A stretch of 64,000 nt of DNA, taken from Anaerobaca sp035448545. GTDB taxonomy: Bacteria > Planctomycetota > Phycisphaerae > Sedimentisphaerales > Anaerobacaceae. Numbering within the stretch: position 1 is the stretch's first letter; every line of letters starts with the position of its first letter. The notes beneath the pieces were generated by a model. It did no database searches. It was not told the origin of the DNA and saw only the letters and a list, made by a program, of their open reading frames with translations. This document shows, one piece after another, positions 56,459 through 64,000 of this stretch. Both the position numbers and the translations under genes were made by a program. The stretch lies in NCBI GenBank assembly GCA_035448545.1, contig DAOTJE010000009.1:1-64000 (forward strand). Reading direction: 5' to 3'.

Positions 56459-58744
56459 ATGCGGATACGGCGTAACCATATTCTTGCAGCAATACCGTTG
56501 GTCGGCCTCGCGCTCGTCCTGGTGTTTCTCCTGCGCCGCAGCGGGCTGAACATCCAGGCGATCCTCTGTGCCGACCCCGGAGAAGGTCTTTGCCCGGCGG
56601 TCACGGTTGTTCATCCGCCCGACGGCGCCCTCTTTCCCCCCGATATCGCTCCCCCCGTATTCCAATGGTCAGTCGAGGGGCTCGCCTGCGATACGTGGGG
56701 AATCCGCGTGCGATTCCAGGACGGTCAAGACGACATCGACGTCCTCGTACGCGAGCCCCGCTGGATCCCGGACGGAACACTCTGGGAGACGATCAAGAGA
56801 AGGACCCGGGAAAAGCCCGCCGAGATGCTCGTCGTCGGCGTCCGCCGGTCCAGCCCGACCAGAATCCTGGCTCGCGGACGCGTCTCCTTCGCGACGTCAT
56901 CCGACGAGGTCGGCGCGCCGCTGTTCTATCGCGAAGTCAATCTGCCGTTCGTCGAGGCCGTCAAAGACCCGACGAGGATCCGCTGGCGTTTCGGTTCCAT
57001 CGGCTCGGAGAGCGCGCCACCCGTCGTGTTGGAAAACGTGCCGGTCTGCGGGAACTGCCACTCCTTTCCGCGAGACGGCGGCGTCCTGGCGATGGACGTT
57101 GACTATGCCAACAGCAAGGGCTCCTATGTCATGACACCGGTGGCCGAGGAGATGACGCTGGCAACCAGTGACATCATCACGTGGAACGACTACCGCAAGG
57201 AGGACGGCGAGCAGACCTTCGGACTGCTCTCGCAGATCTCGCCCGATGGGCGATATGTGGTCAGCACAGTGAAAGACCGCTCCGTCTTCGTCGCGATGCC
57301 GGGACTGGCGTTCTCGCAGTTGTTCTTCCCGATCAAAGGCATCCTGTGTATCTACGACCGGCAGACCGGGCAGTTCTCCGCCCTGCCGGGCGCCGACGAC
57401 CCGCGGTACGTTCAGAGCAACCCGACGTGGAGTCCCGACGGCAAGTACATCGTCTTCGCCCGCAGCGAGGCCTACAGCCTCCGTGCGGACGACAAGACCA
57501 AAGTGCTGCTCGGCCGCGAAGAGTGCGCTGAGTTCGTCGACGAAGGCAAACCCTTCCTCTACGACTTGTATCGCATTCCTTTCAATGACGGCAAGGGCGG
57601 CGTGCCCGTACCGATTCGAGGCGCCTGCGGCGACGGCATGAGCAACTACTTCGCCCGGTACTCGCCCGACGGCAAGTGGATCGTCTTCTGCAAGGCGCGG
57701 AGTTACATGCTGCTCCAGCCGGACAGCCAGCTCTACATCATCCCCGCCGAGGGAGGCGAACCCCGACGACTCGAGTGCAACACCGCCCGCATGAACTCCT
57801 GGCACAGTTGGTCGCCGAACGGCCGGTGGCTGGTCTTCTCGTCGAAGGCCCATTCCGACTACACGCAACTGTTCCTGACGCATATCGATGAGACCGGGCA
57901 GAGCAGTCCTGCGATTTGCCTGTCGCGATTGACGGCGCCGGACCGAGCCGCCAACATCCCGGAGTTCGTCAATGCCTCACCCGTGGCGATCCGTAAGATC
58001 CACGAGCAGTTCCTGAACGACTACTCCTTCGTGCGGGCCGGCGATGCCTTCTTCCGGGCACAGGACACCGACGGCGCGATTCGGGAATACCGAAGGGCCC
58101 TCGAGCTGAACCCGAAGAACGTCTGGGCCCTGCGGCGGTTGGGCTTCCTGTTCTTCAATGTCAAGGAGCAGTATGATGAGGGCCTCAAATACCTGCGCAC
58201 CGCTCTCGAACTGGACCCGCGCGATCCGCGAACGCACCACGATCTGGGCATGGCCCTTCTGTACCGGGGCCAACTGGACGCGGCCACAGCGCATCTGGCC
58301 GAAGCGATCCGGGGAATGCCCAGGGGTCTCGACAGTCAGTACGATCCCGTGCGGATGCGGTGCGCCCTCGGCCAGGCCCTGCTCGCCCAGGGACGCTCTC
58401 CGGAAGCGCGGCATTGGATGTCCGAGGCCCTGGTCCTGGACCCGAATTGCGCCGAAGCCCATTATGGGCTTGCCCTGGCGCTGACGGACGGGGAGAAGCC
58501 GGAAGAGGTCATCGCGCATTACCACGCCGCAGTTCGCATCAACCCCAACGTGGACAACTCACCGGCGCTGCATGATTACATCTCCGGATTCTACCTGAAT
58601 CACCGCGCGTTCCAGAAAGCGCTGGCTCACGAGACCCGAGCGCTGGAACTGGCACGAATCGCCGGAGATTCGACGCTGATCCGCACCTTCGAAGAGCGCG
58701 TGCAGATCTGCCGACAACTCGTCCAAGCCGCCGGCGGAAGGTGA
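56459..58744 (+). CDS. TolB-propeller (PD40) and TPR protein with a CxxCH motif
   Basis: A 761-residue protein. One N-terminal hydrophobic helix (ILAAIPLVGLALVLVFLL) anchors or exports it. About residues 45-190 form a beta domain ending in VPVCGNCHSFP, a CxxCH motif that could attach one c-type heme. Residues about 250-510 contain PD40/WD-like propeller blades, each with SP[DN]G[RK]: ISPDGRYVVS, WSPDGKYIVFARS, YSPDGKWIVFCKA and WSPNGRWLVFSS. The last 240 residues have at least four TPRs (DAFFRAQDTDGAIREYRRAL and relatives). This is a protein-interaction architecture, perhaps a carbohydrate-linked periplasmic scaffold. AAGGTCACGG precedes the ATG. It lies behind the alpha-galactosidase gene. 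Confidence 0.82.
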   Translation: MRIRRNHILAAIPLVGLALVLVFLLRRSGLNIQAILCADPGEGLCPAVTVVHPPDGALFPPDIAPPVFQWSVEGLACDTWGIRVRFQDGQDDIDVLVREPRWIPDGTLWETIKRRTREKPAEMLVVGVRRSSPTRILARGRVSFATSSDEVGAPLFYREVNLPFVEAVKDPTRIRWRFGSIGSESAPPVVLENVPVCGNCHSFPRDGGVLAMDVDYANSKGSYVMTPVAEEMTLATSDIITWNDYRKEDGEQTFGLLSQISPDGRYVVSTVKDRSVFVAMPGLAFSQLFFPIKGILCIYDRQTGQFSALPGADDPRYVQSNPTWSPDGKYIVFARSEAYSLRADDKTKVLLGREECAEFVDEGKPFLYDLYRIPFNDGKGGVPVPIRGACGDGMSNYFARYSPDGKWIVFCKARSYMLLQPDSQLYIIPAEGGEPRRLECNTARMNSWHSWSPNGRWLVFSSKAHSDYTQLFLTHIDETGQSSPAICLSRLTAPDRAANIPEFVNASPVAIRKIHEQFLNDYSFVRAGDAFFRAQDTDGAIREYRRALELNPKNVWALRRLGFLFFNVKEQYDEGLKYLRTALELDPRDPRTHHDLGMALLYRGQLDAATAHLAEAIRGMPRGLDSQYDPVRMRCALGQALLAQGRSPEARHWMSEALVLDPNCAEAHYGLALALTDGEKPEEVIAHYHAAVRINPNVDNSPALHDYISGFYLNHRAFQKALAHETRALELARIAGDSTLIRTFEERVQICRQLVQAAGGR

Positions 58745-59272
58745 CGCACCAGGCTTCGCCGCACGGAAAAAGCTTCGCCGCACAGCGCGGCGGCGCTTCT
58801 GGGCCCATGAAAACCGCCGGAACCGTTCATCCCGTCCCTGCGGTCGACAACTGCTTTTGCACCTTATCGGACCGCCGCCGCCAACGGCACGCAAGAACTC
58901 TGCCGCATCGGTGCATAAACAGAAATTCTCGCGCAGAGCCCGTATCGGCTCGGATGTCCTTGTGACCGCACCTGTTATAAAGCCGCATTGACAATTCCTG
59001 TTGGGCCGTGCGACGAAGAAGACAAGATTCGTTTCCGTCGCCAGGCAACCACCTGGCCCTCCCGTTCGATATAGCAGACGCCTTGCTCACATGGGGGTTC
59101 GTTGAGAACCAAGTCAGACCTTAGAAGGCTGGAGATGCCGCATTTTGGGGGGCATCACCCGAACGCAACAAGAACGTGGATTGGTTGGCCCACGTCGGGC
59201 CATTGGCTTGCCGCCGGCCATGTGTGCCGGCCGGCAAGACACCGATTCGTTCTTCAGTGAAAGGGAGAAGAC
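58745..59272. other. Intergenic region before the chemotaxis cluster
   Basis: About 530 bases without a supported gene. A TTGACA near 58989 has no convincing -10. A repeated GCTTCGCCGCAC occurs twice near 58752-58782. The right end supplies GAAAGGGAGAAG, the Shine-Dalgarno of the first cheW gene. Confidence 0.4.
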
Positions 59273-59764
59273 ATGGATACCGTTGTCGAGACGCGGGCCA
59301 AACCGGGCAAGTACCTGACTTTCGCCCTGGGGCCGGAGGAGTTCGGACTGGAGATTCTCAAAGTCCGGGAGATCATCGGTTACATGGCCATCACGGCCGT
59401 CCCGCAGACGCCCGACTACGTTCGGGGCGTCATCAACCTCCGGGGACAGGTCATCCCCGTGGTGGACCTGCGCGCCAAGTTCACCATGCAGGTGGAGGAG
59501 AGGACCTCGCAAACATGCATCATCGTGGTCCAGACCCGGCGCGGGGACCAGCAGTGCAACACCGGGATTGTCGTGGACCGTGTCCGGGATGTGCTCGACA
59601 TCACCGCCGATCAGATCGAGGACGCGCCGCAACTGGGCACCTCGGTGGAAACCGATGTCCTTCTGGGCATGGCCAAGATCGGCGACTCGGTGAAGATTCT
59701 GCTCGACATCGATCGGGTTCTGGGATCGGTGGACCTGGCCGGCATGGACAAGGCCGCCGCATAA
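59273..59764 (+). CDS. cheW: CheW-type chemotaxis coupling protein, first copy
   Basis: A 163-residue CheW, the adaptor that ties chemoreceptors to the histidine kinase CheA. It has the standard KYLTFALGPEEFGLEILKV start, then REIIGYMAITAVPQTPDYV, RGVINLRGQVIPVVDLRAKF (the conserved NLRG-x-V-[IL]-P-[VL]-[VI]-D-L motif) and TGIVVDRVRDVLDI with a closing VKILLDIDRVL. No extra domain. AAAGGGAGAAGAC precedes the ATG. It is followed after 120 bases by a methyl-accepting protein gene, and a second, similar CheW lies at 62457. No cheA, cheY, cheR or cheB is in the window. Confidence 0.95.
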   Translation: MDTVVETRAKPGKYLTFALGPEEFGLEILKVREIIGYMAITAVPQTPDYVRGVINLRGQVIPVVDLRAKFTMQVEERTSQTCIIVVQTRRGDQQCNTGIVVDRVRDVLDITADQIEDAPQLGTSVETDVLLGMAKIGDSVKILLDIDRVLGSVDLAGMDKAAA

Positions 59765-59884
59765 CGCAGGCCCGGACGAGCTGGCGGCACAGACGTCGGA
59801 GTGAACCGGTGAAGGAAAACGCTGACGCCGGGATCTTCCGGCGCGGTGAAACAAGTACACACGTCGCATTTCAGGAGAATCAAG

Positions 59885-61849
59885 ATGTTCAAGAACATGA
59901 AACTGGCAACGAAAATGGGGATGGGCTTCGGTCTGCTGATCGTGATCTCCGGCGTTCTGGGCTACGTCGGATGGAGCGGCCTGAGCAACGTGACCACCAA
60001 CGCCGAGCTGAACCGCCAGGGCAACGAATGCCTGCAGGGGCTCGAGGAGTGCGCCTCCCTGCGCAAGGAGTTCGCGATCCGCGGCTTCAACACCTACGGC
60101 GACAACAACAAGACGGCCGCCGACAACTGGCACGAGGCATACAACGCGCTGTTGTCCAAGCTCCAGCAACTGGGAGACTCGAAGGACTTGAGCGGCGCCG
60201 ACCGCGCCATCGTCACGGAAGCCGCCGGCAAGATGCCCGCGTACCTCACATCCTTCGAGCACCAGAAGAGCGCCCGCAAGACGCGGGATGAGGCGTTCGC
60301 CAGTTGGGGTAAGATCGGCTGGGACGTCACCCAGGAAGTCGGCACGGTCAACGCCAGTATCATCGCTCCGGCACGTCAGGCGGCCGAGCAGGCCAAGAAC
60401 GCCGAGGACATCGCCAAGTGGGCCGCCATCGGAACCGAACTGGATGAAAGCGTCTTTCAGGAGTTCCTGGTGCTGCGCGTGAACGCGGTCTACCTGCTGG
60501 CCACCAATGCCGAGGCTCAGTGGGAGGCCTATCAAAAACAGCTCGCCAAAGTCAAGGCCAACATCCAGACCTGGACGGAGCACGTGGCGGGCAACACCTC
60601 GCTGGAGGCCGCCGCCGGCCGCATCGCCGGCTATCTGAAGACCTATGAAGACGCCGGTCAGCAGTACCGCAGTGGAATGCTCGCGCAACAGTCGGCGGAC
60701 ACGGAGATGGCTACAGCAGCCGCCGCCATCGTCGAAACGATCCACAAGCTCCAGACGTCCTTGAAGGATCGGATGGAGAGCGCCACCGCCCGAACGAACG
60801 CCATCATGATGGTCGTGGCCGTCTCCGGCATCATCCTCGGCACCGTTCTGGCGGTCGTCATCACGCTGAGCATCGTCAAGCCGATCAAGCGAATCATTGA
60901 CGCGCTGACGGCCGGTTCCGAGCAGGTGGCCGCCGCGTCCGGCCAGGTTTCCGCCGCCTCACAGTCCCTGGCGGAAGGCGCCACCGAACAGGCTGCGGGC
61001 CTGGAAGAGACTTCGTCCAGCCTCGAAGAGATGTCCTCCATGACCAAGCAGAACGCCGACAACGCCCAGCAGGCCAATACTCTGGCGACAGAGGCCCGCC
61101 GAGCTGCGGACACCGGAACCGAGTCCATGAGCCGCATGAACCAGGCCATCCGCGAGATCCAGAAGAGTTCCGACGAGACCAGCAAGATCATCAAGGTCAT
61201 CGACGAGATCGCCTTCCAGACCAACCTGCTGGCGCTGAACGCCGCCGTCGAAGCCGCACGGGCCGGTGAGGCGGGCAAGGGCTTCGCGGTGGTGGCCGAA
61301 GAGGTCCGCAACCTCGCCATGCGATCGGCCGAGGCCGCCAAGAACACCTCCAACATGATTGAGGAATCCGTCAAGAACGCCAAGAACGGTGTCGATATCG
61401 CCACGGAAGTCGGCAAGGTGCTCGAGGAAATCGTTCAGAGCGTTGGCAAGACCACCGATCTGATCAGTGAGATCGCCGCCGCTTCCCAGGAACAGGCCCA
61501 GGGCATCGACCAGGTCAACACCGCGGTCGCTCAAATGGACAAGGTCACCCAGCAGAACGCGGCCAACGCCGAGGAATCGGCCAGCGCCGCAGAGGAACTC
61601 AGCTCGCAGGCCGAATCGATGAACGACATCGTCGGCGAGTTGATCGCGTTGGTGGGAGGTTCCAAGAAGACTGCCTCGTCGGCGACGCGACAGGGCTCCG
61701 CAGGCCGCAAATTGTCGCACACCGACCATCTGTACCACAAGATCGCCGGCGGCAAGCCCAAGAAGGCCTCTGCCGCACCGACGAAATCGGCGGCCGAGAA
61801 GAGCATTCCTCTCGGCGATGACAGCGAATTGAACGAGTTCAACTCCTGA
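59885..61849 (+). CDS. Methyl-accepting chemotaxis protein
   Basis: A 654-residue chemoreceptor. Transmembrane helix one is at about 12-31 (MGFGLLIVISGVLGYVGW), a periplasmic helical sensor domain of about 270 residues follows, and the second helix is at about 307-332 (MMVVAVSGIILGTVLAVVI). A short linker or truncated HAMP (SIVKPIKRIIDALTAG) leads to the signalling domain, whose hairpin tip is IDEIAFQTNLLALNAAVEA followed by ARAGEAGKGFAVVAEEVRNLA (about 438-480), the near-invariant CheA/CheW-contacting region. The tail (KKTASSATRQGSAGRKLSHT) lacks an obvious CheR-tethering pentapeptide. The ligand is unknown. AGGAGAATCAAG precedes the ATG. It is flanked by two cheW genes. Confidence 0.95.
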   Translation: MFKNMKLATKMGMGFGLLIVISGVLGYVGWSGLSNVTTNAELNRQGNECLQGLEECASLRKEFAIRGFNTYGDNNKTAADNWHEAYNALLSKLQQLGDSKDLSGADRAIVTEAAGKMPAYLTSFEHQKSARKTRDEAFASWGKIGWDVTQEVGTVNASIIAPARQAAEQAKNAEDIAKWAAIGTELDESVFQEFLVLRVNAVYLLATNAEAQWEAYQKQLAKVKANIQTWTEHVAGNTSLEAAAGRIAGYLKTYEDAGQQYRSGMLAQQSADTEMATAAAAIVETIHKLQTSLKDRMESATARTNAIMMVVAVSGIILGTVLAVVITLSIVKPIKRIIDALTAGSEQVAAASGQVSAASQSLAEGATEQAAGLEETSSSLEEMSSMTKQNADNAQQANTLATEARRAADTGTESMSRMNQAIREIQKSSDETSKIIKVIDEIAFQTNLLALNAAVEAARAGEAGKGFAVVAEEVRNLAMRSAEAAKNTSNMIEESVKNAKNGVDIATEVGKVLEEIVQSVGKTTDLISEIAAASQEQAQGIDQVNTAVAQMDKVTQQNAANAEESASAAEELSSQAESMNDIVGELIALVGGSKKTASSATRQGSAGRKLSHTDHLYHKIAGGKPKKASAAPTKSAAEKSIPLGDDSELNEFNS

Positions 61850-61869
61850 TGAGAACACTGCTCCGCAAG

Positions 61870-61908
61870 GCGTTTCCGGATGGGCCGGTCATGCCCATCC
61901 GGAAGCGC
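61870..61908 (+). terminator. Strong hairpin after the chemoreceptor gene
   Basis: Arms GCGTTTCCGGATGGGC (61870-61885) and GCCCATCCGGAAGCGC (61893-61908) pair over 16 bases with one T-G pair, loop CGGTCAT. No T-tract follows, so it may act as an RNA-stabilising end or a terminator. Confidence 0.6.
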
Positions 61909-62315
61909 CGAACGGATTGCCATTGGCCCACTGCCCTACGTCTGCTCAGGGTGGCCTCAGAAACCACTACCGTACCCCTGCGCCGGTCGTTCCGGCCGGC
62001 GGATGAGACACCATCAAGACGCCCGCTCCTGATCCGAATCAGCGCACAAGAGGGGCCTCCTTTGCGACCGGAATGACGACGCGACACACGCACGAGTGGC
62101 TTATGGGACCCCCGCTTGAAACCGCAGGAGAGAAATGCTAAAGTTCGTCCCGCGGCAAGGCTATCCTCGGGAAAGGCCTCGCAACCGGCTCGGCGATGCA
62201 TCAGGGCAAATATTATCGGGCTGACGCGATCTGGGCCCTGGCGTTCGTGTCCTTCTTTCAGCCAAATGCCACAATTTTTGGTGTGGTTACTGTCGAATAC
62301 CCGGGGTGTCCTGCC

Positions 62316-62443
62316 AACGTGCCTGGGGCATGGGACCGTGGGTTGGCTTAGGCGCCCCCGAATCCACAGTGGCACGTTCGCGTCGAGCTCTGCGGGCAGG
62401 AACAGGTTTGGATTGGCCTGGGGCATGGTCCCACAGGCACGTT
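62316..62443 (+). promoter_or_regulatory. Inverted arms enclosing the leader of the second cheW
   Basis: Perfect 10-bp arms AACGTGCCTG (62316-62325) and CAGGCACGTT (62434-62443) bracket about 108 bases. The second arm ends at the base before the AAGGAG Shine-Dalgarno. Inside, a direct repeat CCTGGGGCATGG occurs twice. The arrangement could fold to expose or hide the ribosome site. Confidence 0.45.
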
Positions 62444-62456
62444 AAGGAGCCTTCTT

Positions 62457-62972
62457 ATGGTAGCAACTGCGTCGAAAGCTCACAGTCCCGGTACGGCGGT
62501 TCAGCAGAAGGAAGGCAAGTACCTGACCTTTGCGCTGGCCCATGAAGAGTACGGCCTGGAAATCCTCAAGGTCCGCGAGATCATCGGCTACATCGACGTG
62601 ACCGCCGTGCCGCAGACGCCCCACTATGTCAAAGGCGTCATCAATCTGCGCGGTCAGGTCATTCCCGTTGTCGACCTGCGCGCCAAGTTTGGCATGGAGA
62701 CCACCGACGTCACGGACGAGACCTGCATCATCGTCGTCGAGATCGTGCACGGGGACCGCAAGTTCAGCACAGGCATCGTCGTGGACCGCGTACAGGAAGT
62801 GCTCGACATCCCCGGGGAGAGCATCGAGGAAGCGCCGCAGTTCGATTCGTCGGTCAACACCAGTTTTATCCTCGGGATGGGCAAGGTCGGTGATGCGGTG
62901 AAGATCCTCCTCGATATCGATAAGGTGCTCGGCGGAGAAAGCCTGGACGGTTTTCGATCCGAGGGCGCGTGA
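62457..62972 (+). CDS. cheW: CheW-type chemotaxis coupling protein, second copy
   Basis: A 171-residue CheW closely similar to the first copy: GKYLTFALAHEEYGLEILK, VREIIGYIDVTAVPQTPHYV, KGVINLRGQVIPVVDLRAKF, TGIVVDRVQEVLDIPGESIE and VKILLDIDKVLGGE. Slight differences in the loop regions (AHEEYG against GPEEFG) suggest a paralog with its own receptor preference or a dose increase. AAGGAG precedes the ATG. It lies 607 bases beyond the receptor gene, behind a potentially structured leader, and just before a porin gene on the same strand. Confidence 0.95.
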   Translation: MVATASKAHSPGTAVQQKEGKYLTFALAHEEYGLEILKVREIIGYIDVTAVPQTPHYVKGVINLRGQVIPVVDLRAKFGMETTDVTDETCIIVVEIVHGDRKFSTGIVVDRVQEVLDIPGESIEEAPQFDSSVNTSFILGMGKVGDAVKILLDIDKVLGGESLDGFRSEGA

Positions 62973-63022
62973 CAACCTCGATGATGGCACCGATTGTGTG
63001 AACGACAGGAAAGGATGTACGC

Positions 63023-64000
63023 ATGAGAATCGGAAGATGGATTTGGATTTGTCTGGCAGCCCTGATGATGGCCCAAGTCTGCGTCGCGGCCGACGAGAGC
63101 ACGTCCATGAACGACCGCCTCGCCCAACTGGAAAAGGAGATCGCCGAACTGAAGAAAGCGCCAACGTCCGCGCCAGCGGCCGACAGCAAGAAGAAAACGC
63201 TCTTTTCGAGCGTGGACGTCCAGCTGTACGGCTTTCTCAAGGCCGACGTGTCGCGCGATTCGTCCCGCACCACGACGGGAAACTACGTGCTGTACGTGGA
63301 TTCCGAGGCCACGCGAAGAAACGATGCGGAATCCAACATGACCGCCAATGAGTCGCGTCTGGGCCTGAACTTTACGGGTCCATCCAGCGAAACGTTGAAG
63401 ACCTCCGGCAAGCTGGAGTTCGATTTCTTCGGCAGTGCGCCGGAGAACAAGGCAACCCTCTTGATCCGGCACGCCTACATGAATCTCGAATGGCCGCAGG
63501 CACAGCTCAGCCTTCTGGCCGGCCAGACGTGGGACGTCATCTCCCCGTTGAATCCAAGCACCCTGAACTACAGCGTGCTGTGGGTAGGCGGCAATATCGG
63601 TTACCGTCGTCCGCAGGTCCGCTTGACCAAAGACCTCTCGGCGACGGACAAGGTCAAAGTGAAGCTGGAAGGCGCTCTGAGCCGCACCATCGGCAGAACG
63701 ACGCCCGCACCGGTCAGTTCCGAGACCGGCGAGGACGCGGGCTTCCCCACCCTCCAGGGACGCGTCAGCGCCACGTTCCCATTCTTCGGACCCAAGCCGA
63801 CCACGATCGGAATCTCGGGCCACTCCGGCAGGGAAGAATACGATACCGATGCCAGTGGAACGAACGAGACCCTCAAGAGCCAGTCCATCAATCTCGACAT
63901 TACCCAGCCCGTCTGCAAGTGGATGACCCTCAAGGCGGAGCTGTTCAGCGGCAAGGACCTCGACAGTTACCTCGGCGGCATCAGCCAGGGTGTCAACACC
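63023..64000 (+). CDS. DcaP-like outer-membrane porin (3' partial)
   Basis: The first 326 codons of a gene that runs off the right edge. A signal peptide (MRIGRWIWICLAALMMAQVC, then VAAD) is followed by a short coiled coil (NDRLAQLEKEIAELKK), which is the trimerising segment of DcaP-type porins. The barrel part then begins with VDVQLYGFLKADVSRD and shows alternating strands such as ESRLGLNFTGP, GKLEFDFFG, ATLLIRHAYMNLEWPQAQL and LLAGQTWDVISPLNPSTLNY. This is characteristic of the DcaP/OprO-like family. The substrate is unknown. AGGAAAGGATG precedes the ATG. It follows cheW by 50 bases; a common transcript is possible. Confidence 0.85.
   Translation, partial: MRIGRWIWICLAALMMAQVCVAADESTSMNDRLAQLEKEIAELKKAPTSAPAADSKKKTLFSSVDVQLYGFLKADVSRDSSRTTTGNYVLYVDSEATRRNDAESNMTANESRLGLNFTGPSSETLKTSGKLEFDFFGSAPENKATLLIRHAYMNLEWPQAQLSLLAGQTWDVISPLNPSTLNYSVLWVGGNIGYRRPQVRLTKDLSATDKVKVKLEGALSRTIGRTTPAPVSSETGEDAGFPTLQGRVSATFPFFGPKPTTIGISGHSGREEYDTDASGTNETLKSQSINLDITQPVCKWMTLKAELFSGKDLDSYLGGISQGVNT

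Larger units (their letters stand above)
61850..62456. other. Intergenic region with terminator and structured leader
   Basis: No gene is supported in these 607 bases. It holds the mcp terminator hairpin at 61870-61908 and the widely spaced inverted repeat at 62316-62443 directly before the second cheW. Confidence 0.5.

Noticed and set aside
1..64000. CRISPR array, tRNA, rRNA or known riboswitch
   Set aside because: No regularly spaced direct repeats, cloverleaf with CCA-type end, rRNA motif or riboswitch core was recognised by eye; a covariance-model search could overturn this.

Overview
The window looks like a chromosomal segment of a GC-rich planctomycete, most likely class Phycisphaerae (Sedimentisphaerales-like); this is inferred from gene content, not from a marker gene. 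Supporting signs are a pseudopilin-like secreted protein, a giant CotH/lamin-tail protein, a beta-helix protein with DUF5648-like repeats, a GHL10-type glycosidase, a GH36 alpha-galactosidase, a MshEN-like/kinase fusion, a TolB-propeller/TPR protein, and RHS cassette remnants. No rRNA, tRNA, CRISPR array, intact insertion sequence or prophage was seen.

Layout. 1-1.9 kb: the C-terminal tip of an RHS toxin, an Imm32-like immunity gene, an RHS remnant and an orphan zinc-ribbon gene. 2-9 kb: pgi, a broken Fe-alcohol dehydrogenase, a four-CBS protein, and small membrane, acetyltransferase, RHH and lipoprotein genes. 9-18.1 kb: an NhaC-type antiporter converging on a GHL10 glycosidase, a second zinc-ribbon gene carrying an in-frame TGA at a conserved Cys, a pseudopilin, a beta-helix protein and an SGNH hydrolase. 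19.2-26.5 kb (minus strand): a TolC-MacA-MacB-type export operon with two tandem permeases. 26.9-30.4 kb: a DUF5009-type acyltransferase and the tdh-kbl threonine-degradation pair. 30.6-36.3 kb: a 1449-aa CotH/LTD protein, an MgtE remnant and an M48 protease. 36.6-40.9 kb: pilT, a membrane-anchored degenerate GspE-like protein and a CvpA-like protein. 41-48.3 kb: small proteins, an EF-G paralog, a coiled-coil secreted protein, an aminoglycoside-phosphotransferase-fold kinase and a membrane Ser/Thr kinase. 48.6-53.4 kb: etfB-etfA-acyl-CoA dehydrogenase-HAD. 53.5-58.7 kb: alpha-galactosidase and a propeller/TPR protein with a CxxCH motif. 59.2-64 kb: cheW-mcp-cheW and the start of a DcaP-like porin.

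Taken together the genes suggest a heterotroph that secretes and anchors polysaccharide-active proteins, exports through a tripartite pump, moves or adheres with a retractile pilus system, senses through a chemoreceptor, and oxidises acyl-CoA and threonine. The most unusual items are the TGA-interrupted zinc-ribbon gene with a hairpin just downstream, the GspE-like protein that has lost its Walker A lysine but gained membrane helices, the RHS orphan-cassette array, and several strong palindromes in regulatory positions.
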